DNA from: Flavobacteriaceae bacterium
Lineage (GTDB): Bacteria; Bacteroidota; Bacteroidia; Flavobacteriales; Flavobacteriaceae
NCBI GenBank assembly: GCA_030694835.1
Contig: JAUYUF010000083.1
Location: 1 to 6,899 of the forward strand
DNA: 6,899 bases
Reading direction: 5' to 3'
Part shown: positions 1-6,238 of the stretch, piece by piece
Position numbering within the stretch: position 1 is the first letter of the stretch
Layout of the letters: the number at the start of each line of letters is the position of its first letter
Made by a program: the position numbers and the translations under genes
Notes under the pieces: model-generated
The model's input: the letters and a program-made list of their open reading frames with translations, nothing else
Told to the model about the DNA's origin: nothing
Database searches by the model: none

Positions 1-2
1 TT

Positions 3-206
3 AAAAAAGTCAAAAAACTACATCCATCACTAACGCCACACGATTTAAGACTCTGCGCTTATCTGCGTTTAAACTTATCATCAAAAGAAATTGCACCATT
101 ACTCAATATTTCTATCAGAAGTGTAGAAATTAAACGATATCGATTGCGCAAAAAAATGGATCTATCTCACAATTTAAGTTTGGTAAGCTATATACTTGAA
201 ATTTAA
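3..206 (+). CDS. LuxR/GerE-type helix-turn-helix regulator, C-terminal fragment (5' end outside window)
   Basis: An open frame enters from the left edge and gives 67 residues before a TAA at 204-206. The visible part is almost entirely a DNA-binding domain. It has LTPHDLRLCAYLRLNLSSKEI (split here as a scaffold helix, visible residues 10-23, then SSKEIAPLL, 26-34), the turn NIS, and a basic recognition helix (about 37-52: SIRSVEIKRYRLRKKM). This is the LuxR/GerE four-helix pattern (T-x-x-E/D, then S-x-K-E-I-A-x-x-L, then S-V-x-x-x-R-x-R-x-K-K). The wording is close to that found at the C-terminus of large flavobacterial regulators with an N-terminal sensor (beta-propeller/Y_Y_Y or TPR), but the sensor part is not in view. 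It sits 244 nt upstream of the susC-like gene on the same strand, so it is the obvious candidate regulator of the PUL. Family assignment is firm; the target and the sensor type are inferred. Confidence 0.8.
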   Translation, partial: KKVKKLHPSLTPHDLRLCAYLRLNLSSKEIAPLLNISIRSVEIKRYRLRKKMDLSHNLSLVSYILEI

Positions 207-244
207 CGATTTCAAAATTGATGATTTTACCACAACATTACCTC

Positions 245-272
245 AACTATTTCGATATAGTTTTTAATTTTT
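245..272 (+). terminator. Weak terminator-like dyad plus T-rich tract after the regulator gene (alternatively an operator)
   Basis: AACTAT (245-250) is the reverse complement of ATAGTT (257-262), and the inner TCGA (252-255) shares the same centre. Sixteen of 18 positions are therefore symmetric, with a single T-T mismatch pair at 251/256. A T-rich run (261-265 and 268-272, broken by AA) follows directly. It lies 38 nt past the regulator's stop codon, which suits an intrinsic terminator. However, the stem is AT-rich, with one G-C pair in the outer arms, so it would be weak. The full-symmetry form could equally be a binding site for a dimeric regulator. Confidence 0.35.
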
Positions 273-402
273 GATAAAAACAATCCACTTCAATATTTCT
301 TTAACAGTTGTATTCTACGTATATTATGAGTGATATCAGCCATTTTTATACACCTTAACATCATTTATTGAACTGTATATTTTTTGTATAGGTACAATTT
401 TC

Positions 403-424
403 AATGTTTTAAACCTAAAACATT
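403..424. promoter_or_regulatory. Perfect 9-bp inverted repeat at the susC-like promoter, candidate operator
   Basis: The left arm AATGTTTTA (403-411) and right arm TAAAACATT (416-424) are exact reverse complements separated by AACC. The dyad ends 26 nt before the start codon and its last base is the first T of the TAGATTTG box, so it fills the place where a -33 element would be expected. No TTG is found at the usual distance upstream of the -7 box. A dimer-binding activator (or repressor) site is the simplest reading. If transcription starts further upstream, the same sequence would form a 9-bp AU-rich hairpin in the leader RNA. Confidence 0.5.
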
Positions 425-431
425 AGATTTG
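424..431 (+). promoter_or_regulatory. Bacteroidota -7 promoter box (TAGATTTG)
   Basis: TAGATTTG matches the Bacteroidota sigma-ABfr -7 consensus TAnnTTTG exactly. It ends 19 nt before the ATG at 451, implying a very short leader of roughly 10-15 nt. The -33 TTG is not evident (CAATG lies at 402-406), so the promoter would be expected to be weak without an activator. An alternative pair further upstream (TTG 368-370 with a TA-plus-T tract at 393-401) fits the consensus less well. Confidence 0.4.
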
Positions 432-450
432 ATTAACTAAACTCAAAAAT

Positions 451-3400
451 ATGAAATCAACTATTTTAACATTCATTTTAGGTTTTGTATCCATTCTCAC
501 GTATTCTCAAAACGTTGACATTAAAGGAAATGTTGTTGACGCTAGCACCGGAAGTGCACTTCCGGGTGTGAATATTGTAGTAAAAAATACAAGCTTAGGA
601 AGTACTACAGATTTCGACGGTAATTTTACCTTATCCAATGTTGCTATTGGGAAAACACTTGTTTTCTCCTATGTTGGATATCTACCTAAAGAAATTTTGA
701 TAAGTAATTCTAATTTCATTAATGTAACCCTTAAAGAAGACACTCAGAGCTTAGAAGAAGTTGTAGTGGTGGGTTATGGAACTCAAAAGAAAAGCGTAAT
801 AACCGGTTCCATTTCAAGTATTAAATCAAAAGATTTGGAAAAACTTCCGAATGGACGGATTGAACAAGCGCTTCAAGGAAAAACCTCTGGGGTGATTATC
901 GCTTCCAATTCAGGTCAACCTGGCTCATCCTCAACAGTTAGGGTAAGAGGTATCACTACTTTCGATACTTATGGCGGTAACAGTCCGCTTTGGGTTGTTG
1001 ATGGAATGATCGTAGATTCTGGTGGAATTGGGTATTTAAATCAATCTGATATCGAATCCATTGAAGTTCTTAAAGATGCTGCATCTTTAGCTATTTATGG
1101 TGCCAGAGCTGCATCAGGAGTAATTTTGGTGACTACCAAAAAAGGAAAATCTGGAAAAATCAGTGTTAGTTATACCGGTTTTACAGGAGTTTCTGCACCC
1201 GCAAAAAAATTGAAACTTTTGAATGCAACGCAATATGCTGCCTTGATGAACGAAAAATCTGTTGCAGGTGGTGGTAATGTTTTATTTCCAAATTTAAGCA
1301 CTTATGGCTTGGGAACTGACTGGCAAGAAGCTATTTTTAACGACAATGCCATGCGTTCTTCTCATGAAATTAGTGTTAATGGAGGAAATGATATTTCTAG
1401 TTTTTATGTTTCTTTTGGATATATTAATCAAGAAGGAATTGTTGCTTCGGAAATTTCAAATCACAACAAAAAGAATATCCGTATCAATTCAACTCATAAG
1501 CTATCCGATTTATTTACCATTGGTCAAACTTTAGGATATACCAATCAAAAAAACTTAGGAATTGGAAATACCAACAGTGAATATGGAGGACCTTTAAGTT
1601 CTGCCATCAATTTAGATCCAATAACTCCTCTGGTAGTAACAGATCCTGCAATTGCCAATGCAGCTCCCTACAGCAATAATGCTGTGATGAGAGACCCCGC
1701 TGGAAATCCTTATGGTATTTCATCTATAGTAGGACAAGAAATGACCAATCCACTTGCTTATATTCAAACCCGACTAGGAAACTATGGATGGTCTGATGAT
1801 TTTGTTGGAAACACCTATTTAGAGTTTAACCCAATCAAAGATTTGATATTCAAAACTTCACTTGGAGCTAAACTTGCCTATTGGGGTTACGAGGGATTTA
1901 CACCAAAATATTATTTAAATGCTTCTACACTTACCTCACAAAACTTTTTAGGCAGAAGTAACAATAGAACATTTGGTTGGAATGTAGAAAACACCGTTTC
2001 TTATACTAAAAAGATTGATAAACACAACTTTACAGTTTTATTAGGTCAAGGAGCTTATATTGACAATAAAACAAGTGGTTCTAATGTTACCTATTTTAAT
2101 TTACCAGTTACCAGTTATAAAGATGCTTCTTTTAATTTCAGTATTCCAGCATCTCAAAGATCTACTGGAGCTTACGATGGCATTCAACATAAAGTAACTT
2201 CCTTATTTTCTAGAGTAAATTATGATTATGACGAAAAATACTTGTTTACCGGAATTATCCGTAGAGATGGTTCTTCAAGATTCGGAACCAACAACAGATA
2301 TGGTGTATTCCCATCCTTCTCTCTTGGTTGGGTAGTCTCAAAAGAAGATTTCTGGAAAGATAATCAATATGTAAATTCACTTAAAGTTAGAGGTGGATAT
2401 GGAATAACCGGTAATGATGCCATTCCTGATTTTGGATATTTAGCCACTATTGGAGGTGGAAGAAACTATACCTTTGGAGATACCGGAACTACAATAACTA
2501 CAGGATACAGTCCTAATGCTCCTGATAATCCAGATTTACATTGGGAAGAAACTGCACAAACCACCATCGGGATAGAAACTAAATTGTTTTCTAATTTTAA
2601 TTTAATCTTAGATTATTATAAGAAAAAAACTACAGGTATATTACAATATACTGATATCCCTGGATATGTTGGATCTACTGGAAGTCCGCTAGGGAACGTA
2701 GCCGATATGGAAAATAAAGGTCTTGAGTTGGAATTGAGTTATCGCAAATCATTTGGTGATTTTAATTTCTCTGCCAATGGTAATATTTCATATCTAAAAA
2801 ATGAAGTAACTTATTTGGGAATGAATAAAGATTTCATTACCACAGGTGTTGCAGGATTCCAATCAATGGGTGCAATTACCAGAACACAAGTTGGACAATC
2901 ATACAACTCTTTCTTCGGTTTCCAAACTGATGGAATTTTCCAAAATATGACTGAAGTAAATGCTTATACCAATTCTTTGGGTGGCTTAATACAACCTACT
3001 GCAAGACCTGGTGATTTTAAATGGGTTGATACCGATGGAAATGGTACTATAACTGATACTGATAAAACATTTTTAGGAAGTCCGTTACCAAAATACACCT
3101 TCGGATTTACCCTTAACTTAGACTATAAAGGATTTGATTTTCTTTTATTTACGCAAGGAGTTACTGGCAACAAAATCTTCCAAGGATTGCGCCGTTTAGA
3201 TATAGCTGAAGGTAACTATCAAACTGTTGCTTTAAGTCGTTGGACAGGAGAAGGAACTTCAAACACTTTCCCACGCCTTATCAATGGAGATCCCAACGGA
3301 AACTTTAGCAAACCATCTGATTTTTATCTACAAAAAGGAGATTATTTAAGACTAAAAACCCTTCAGTTAGGATATACTTTACCTAGTTCAATTATTAGTA

Positions 3401-3567
3401 AAATTAAAGCTACAAAATTGAGACTTTATATCACGGGTGAAAACCTATTAACCCTAACAAAATACACAGGTTTTGATCCCGAAATTGGTGGAAATGTTTT
3501 AGGAATAGACCGAGGATATTATCCACAAGCCCGTTCATTTATGTTTGGAGCTAACATTCAGTTTTAA
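451..3567 (+). CDS. SusC/RagA-family TonB-dependent outer-membrane glycan transporter
   Basis: This 1038-residue protein is of normal SusC length. It has a signal peptide (residues 1 to about 20, cleavage near TYSQ), then a carboxypeptidase-regulatory-like beta-sandwich (about 22-97, GNVVDASTGSALPGVNI). A TonB-box-like stretch follows (EEVVVVGYG, 102-110), then the plug domain (about 111-232, with VRVRGITTF, PLWVVDGMIVD and SIEVLKDAASLAIYGARAAS). The rest is a beta-barrel ending in Phe, as outer-membrane barrels do. An acidic, EF-hand-like loop lies at 860-871. Family role: TonB-driven import of oligosaccharides into the periplasm, with the partner SusD acting as a hinged lid. The ATG at 451 is chosen because the signal peptide begins there; the upstream sequence is A-rich with no Shine-Dalgarno, as usual in this phylum. 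The downstream SusD-like gene begins 13 nt after the stop. The frame is intact. The family is certain; the substrate cannot be read from this protein. Confidence 0.97.
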   Translation: MKSTILTFILGFVSILTYSQNVDIKGNVVDASTGSALPGVNIVVKNTSLGSTTDFDGNFTLSNVAIGKTLVFSYVGYLPKEILISNSNFINVTLKEDTQSLEEVVVVGYGTQKKSVITGSISSIKSKDLEKLPNGRIEQALQGKTSGVIIASNSGQPGSSSTVRVRGITTFDTYGGNSPLWVVDGMIVDSGGIGYLNQSDIESIEVLKDAASLAIYGARAASGVILVTTKKGKSGKISVSYTGFTGVSAPAKKLKLLNATQYAALMNEKSVAGGGNVLFPNLSTYGLGTDWQEAIFNDNAMRSSHEISVNGGNDISSFYVSFGYINQEGIVASEISNHNKKNIRINSTHKLSDLFTIGQTLGYTNQKNLGIGNTNSEYGGPLSSAINLDPITPLVVTDPAIANAAPYSNNAVMRDPAGNPYGISSIVGQEMTNPLAYIQTRLGNYGWSDDFVGNTYLEFNPIKDLIFKTSLGAKLAYWGYEGFTPKYYLNASTLTSQNFLGRSNNRTFGWNVENTVSYTKKIDKHNFTVLLGQGAYIDNKTSGSNVTYFNLPVTSYKDASFNFSIPASQRSTGAYDGIQHKVTSLFSRVNYDYDEKYLFTGIIRRDGSSRFGTNNRYGVFPSFSLGWVVSKEDFWKDNQYVNSLKVRGGYGITGNDAIPDFGYLATIGGGRNYTFGDTGTTITTGYSPNAPDNPDLHWEETAQTTIGIETKLFSNFNLILDYYKKKTTGILQYTDIPGYVGSTGSPLGNVADMENKGLELELSYRKSFGDFNFSANGNISYLKNEVTYLGMNKDFITTGVAGFQSMGAITRTQVGQSYNSFFGFQTDGIFQNMTEVNAYTNSLGGLIQPTARPGDFKWVDTDGNGTITDTDKTFLGSPLPKYTFGFTLNLDYKGFDFLLFTQGVTGNKIFQGLRRLDIAEGNYQTVALSRWTGEGTSNTFPRLINGDPNGNFSKPSDFYLQKGDYLRLKTLQLGYTLPSSIISKIKATKLRLYITGENLLTLTKYTGFDPEIGGNVLGIDRGYYPQARSFMFGANIQF
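548..565. repeat. 18-bp perfect palindrome within the susC-like coding sequence
   Basis: CCGGAAGTGCACTTCCGG is its own reverse complement. With a single-base bulge at G564, CACC (546-549) can also pair with GGTG (565-568), giving a hairpin with a TGCA loop about 100 nt into the coding region. It is GC-rich compared with its surroundings. The codons encode TGSALPG, a conserved stretch of the carboxypeptidase-regulatory-like domain, so the palindrome may be a coincidence of codon choice. Confidence 0.55.
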
Positions 3568-3580
3568 AAAATATAAAATT

Positions 3581-5092
3581 ATGAAATTCAATAAATTAAC
3601 GTTTTTATTAATTGCTGGTGCAATAATAAACACAATGATATCATGTAGTGATGATTTCTTACAAGTAGATCCAAAAGGACAATTCCTTTCAGGAAGCTAT
3701 TATACTGATCAAGAACAAGCATATACTGGTCTTGTTGCTGCCTATGATGTGATGAGAAAAAACTCTGGTGGTTTTGAAAATATGATTACCATGATGACTG
3801 CCGGTTCAGATGACCAATATGCGGGTGGTGGTGGAGCTTCTGACGGAGCTGGAATCCAATCATTTTCTAATTTCACCATCAGTCCAACTACAATTCCTCA
3901 AAGTTTTTGGAATGATTATTATCAAGGTATTTTTAGAACCAATATCTTATTGGTAAAATTACCAGGTGTTCCTATGGATGCTACTTTAAAAGCGCGCTAT
4001 ATAGCTGAAACTAAAGCACTACGCGCCTTCTATTACTTCAATTTGGTAAATTTGTTTAAGAATATTCCTTTAACTACAGAGCCCATCAGTCCAGATCAAT
4101 TTTATAACATCACTCAAGCTAAACCGGCTGATGTTTATATACAAATTGAAAAAGACCTCACCGATGCCATTGCAGTTTTACCGGGTGGTATAAACAGAGT
4201 TACAGAATCCGGTAGATTTAATAAAGGAGCTGCACAGGCATTACTTGGAAAAGTTTACTTGTATCAAGGTAAAAATGCTTTGGCTGCCGCACAATTAGCA
4301 CTCGTAAACGGAACACCGGGAAGTACCAATCAATATGGAAACCGATTGCTCGCTAATTACAACGATCTTTGGGTAGTCAGTAATAAATACAATACAGAAT
4401 CCATTCTTGAAGTTGCACATAGCAGTGCTGGAAATTCAGGATGGGGTAACTGGGGAAGTGGTTCTGACGAAGGAAATACTGTAAATGTAATGGCAGGTCC
4501 AAGAGGTTATTCAAGACCTGTTGGTTCTACAGCACCTAATTTACCATCTGGCTGGAGTTTTAATGTATTTACTCAAGAATTTTACGATGTAATTAAAACT
4601 GATCCACGATTTGCAGCAACTGTTTTAGATTTAAAAGCATTAAAAACTGCCGGACAAGCAGATTATATCCCTGGATATCAAGATACCGGATATTTTTTAA
4701 ATAAATTTACACCTAGACAAACTGATGTGCACACAGGTGCAGGAGATGCCGTTTTAAATTACAAGCAAAATACCTATGCCATCAGATTAGCTGATACTTA
4801 TTTAATGGAAGCCGAAGCGTTAGGCGGAACTGGAGCTAGAGCTCAAGCACTGTTAGATGCTGTAAGAGCTAGAGTTGGACTACCATCTGTTCCTGTTACA
4901 TTAAATGCCATTGCTGATGAAAGAAGACTTGAATTGGCAGGTGAAGGATTTCGATTTTTTGATTTAGTAAGAACTGGTAAAGCAGCGGCTAAATTATCAA
5001 GTAGAGGATTTGTTGCCGGTAAACATGATATTTTCCCAATTCCTTATAGAGAATTAGAAAACACCAAATTGGTACAAAATCCTAATTATTAA
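3581..5092 (+). CDS. SusD/RagB-family surface glycan-binding lipoprotein
   Basis: The product has 503 residues, a normal SusD length. A lipoprotein signal peptide ends at TMIS-C22, followed by SDD, acidic residues of the kind that mark lipoproteins for surface export in Bacteroidota. SusD landmarks are in order: the N-terminal SusD-like fold with FWNDYYQGIFRTNILL (109-124), the TPR-type helices AETKALRAFYYFNLVNLF (142-159) and GRFNKGAAQALLGKVYLYQGK (211-231), a Gly/Trp-rich loop (284-298, with W288 and W291) probably near the ligand face, and the C-terminal RagB/SusD block AIRLADTYLMEAEAL (400-414), ERRLELAGEGFRFFDLVRTG (447-466) and HDIFPIPYRE (482-491). The ATG at 3581 is chosen because it places the signal peptide correctly; an in-frame ATG at 3545 lies inside the preceding gene and would add 12 non-signal residues. 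Family role: binds glycan at the cell surface and closes over the SusC barrel. It is certainly translated from the same operon as the neighbouring susC-like gene or tightly linked to it. Confidence 0.96.
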   Translation: MKFNKLTFLLIAGAIINTMISCSDDFLQVDPKGQFLSGSYYTDQEQAYTGLVAAYDVMRKNSGGFENMITMMTAGSDDQYAGGGGASDGAGIQSFSNFTISPTTIPQSFWNDYYQGIFRTNILLVKLPGVPMDATLKARYIAETKALRAFYYFNLVNLFKNIPLTTEPISPDQFYNITQAKPADVYIQIEKDLTDAIAVLPGGINRVTESGRFNKGAAQALLGKVYLYQGKNALAAAQLALVNGTPGSTNQYGNRLLANYNDLWVVSNKYNTESILEVAHSSAGNSGWGNWGSGSDEGNTVNVMAGPRGYSRPVGSTAPNLPSGWSFNVFTQEFYDVIKTDPRFAATVLDLKALKTAGQADYIPGYQDTGYFLNKFTPRQTDVHTGAGDAVLNYKQNTYAIRLADTYLMEAEALGGTGARAQALLDAVRARVGLPSVPVTLNAIADERRLELAGEGFRFFDLVRTGKAAAKLSSRGFVAGKHDIFPIPYRELENTKLVQNPNY

Positions 5093-5113
5093 TTAAATAA
5101 CAAATATTTGATT

Positions 5114-6226
5114 ATGAACAAATTAAATTTATTATATAGCTTCGTTCTTTTACTGGCTATTACAATGGTAAGTTGTACTGAAGATGGAATTGATCAAGAT
5201 CTTTCATTTTTAAATACAGCTAATTCCGCAAATTATGGCAAAATTTTCGACATCAGCAATGACAATTCCGGTAATGTAAAAATTACTCCTACCGGAGAAG
5301 GTGTTACTTCATTTAGCGTTATTTTTGGACATGGTACTGCGGCACCCGTTAAAGTAATGCCCGGGAATAGCACCACCTACGCTTATCCTGAAGGAACTTA
5401 CACTGTTAAAATCACGGCTTCTAATATTGCCGGACAAACGGTAGAAAATTCATATCCTTTAACGGTAACTTACAGAGCTCCGGAAAATATAGTTGTTACT
5501 AGAAATATAGCTGGTTATAATTTAACAGTTTCTGCAACGGCTTTATATGCTAAATCATTTTTAGTTTATTATGGAGCTGTAGCTAACGAAGTAGGAAAAC
5601 CAATGGCAATTGGACAAACACTTCCTGCATATACATATCCAGTAGCAGGAAATTACAATTTAAAAATTGTAGCATTAAGTGGCGGAGCTGCAACTTCACA
5701 AATCATTGTTCCTATTACAATTTACGAACCATTCGGGTTACCAATTACATTTGATAATCCTTTTGTTAATTATTTCTTTGGAACTTTTGATGATTGGGGT
5801 CAACAACAATTTGCAACAGTAGACAATCCTTTTCCATCTGGTTTAAATACTACTGCAAAAGTTGGAAAATTTACCAATGGACATGCAGGTTGGAGCGGAA
5901 CTTACAGTCCGTTAAACAATCCTATCGATTTTGCTTTGGGAACTAAAATTAAAGTTTTAGTTTACAATCCTGATACTGCAAACATTGGTAAAAAATTAAA
6001 TATAGAATTAGAATGGGCTGTTGGTGGAACTCCAGCTAATGGTGTAGCAGTGTTAAAAATGCCTTTCACCACGTCAGGTGCATGGGAAGAATTGGTATTT
6101 GATTTTGGATCTATTTCAGGAATCCCTGCTGGTTCTAAATTCACTCAACTTGTTTTGCGTTTTAATGACACACAAGATGGTACCCAAGAAATTTTCTATG
6201 TTGATAATTTTAGACTAACTAATTAA
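5114..6226 (+). CDS. PKD-domain surface lipoprotein with C-terminal carbohydrate-binding-like domain (putative surface glycan-binding protein)
   Basis: This 370-residue protein has a lipoprotein signal (LAITMVS-C21, then TEDG). Two PKD-like beta-sandwich domains follow. The first (about 41-119) shows SGNVKITPTGEGVTSFSVIFG and GTYTVKITASNIAGQ; the second (about 123-204) shows SFLVYYG and AGNYNLKIVALSGG. The last 160 residues (about 208-370) begin ITFDNPFVNYFFGTFDDWG and end EIFYVDNFRLTN, a start and end typical of jelly-roll carbohydrate-binding modules. Exposed-aromatic candidates are W228, W260, W301 and W324. No catalytic motif is visible. It occupies the position of SusE/SusF-like or surface glycan-binding proteins, 21 nt after the SusD-like gene. 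A modular PKD-PKD-CBM build is known for laminarin-binding proteins of flavobacterial PULs, which suggests beta-glucan, but that is inference. The ATG at 5114 is preferred over an in-frame TTG at 5108. A 10-bp palindrome, CAAATATTTG (5101-5110), lies just before the start. Confidence 0.85.
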   Translation: MNKLNLLYSFVLLLAITMVSCTEDGIDQDLSFLNTANSANYGKIFDISNDNSGNVKITPTGEGVTSFSVIFGHGTAAPVKVMPGNSTTYAYPEGTYTVKITASNIAGQTVENSYPLTVTYRAPENIVVTRNIAGYNLTVSATALYAKSFLVYYGAVANEVGKPMAIGQTLPAYTYPVAGNYNLKIVALSGGAATSQIIVPITIYEPFGLPITFDNPFVNYFFGTFDDWGQQQFATVDNPFPSGLNTTAKVGKFTNGHAGWSGTYSPLNNPIDFALGTKIKVLVYNPDTANIGKKLNIELEWAVGGTPANGVAVLKMPFTTSGAWEELVFDFGSISGIPAGSKFTQLVLRFNDTQDGTQEIFYVDNFRLTN

Positions 6227-6238
6227 AAATAAGATAAA

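Noticed and set aside
331..338. TGATATCA palindrome in the intergenic region (also TACGTA at 316-321)
   Set aside because: Palindromes of 6-8 bp are expected by chance in AT-rich DNA of this length and have no extended symmetry.
368..401. Alternative promoter with TTG at 368-370 and a TA plus T tract at 393-401
   Set aside because: The box does not match TAnnTTTG and the spacing is slightly long. It is kept only as an alternative to the 424-431 box.
1304..1534. 76-codon forward open frame inside the susC-like gene
   Set aside because: It is an out-of-frame shadow of strongly supported barrel coding sequence, with no recognisable product.
3545..3580. Alternative upstream ATG for the SusD-like gene
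   Set aside because: It lies inside the end of the susC-like gene and adds 12 residues (MELTFSFKKYKI) ahead of an otherwise well-formed lipoprotein signal peptide. The ATG at 3581 fits the family.
5101..5110. CAAATATTTG palindrome before the PKD lipoprotein start
   Set aside because: It is short and AT-only in the centre, with no loop or T tract. It could affect translation initiation, but nothing else supports a function.
5108..5113. TTG start for the PKD lipoprotein
   Set aside because: It adds only two residues and a normal ATG follows at 5114, directly ahead of the signal peptide.
5962..6144. 60-codon reverse open frame
   Set aside because: It is antisense to the C-terminal domain of the PKD lipoprotein and shows no domain or start context.
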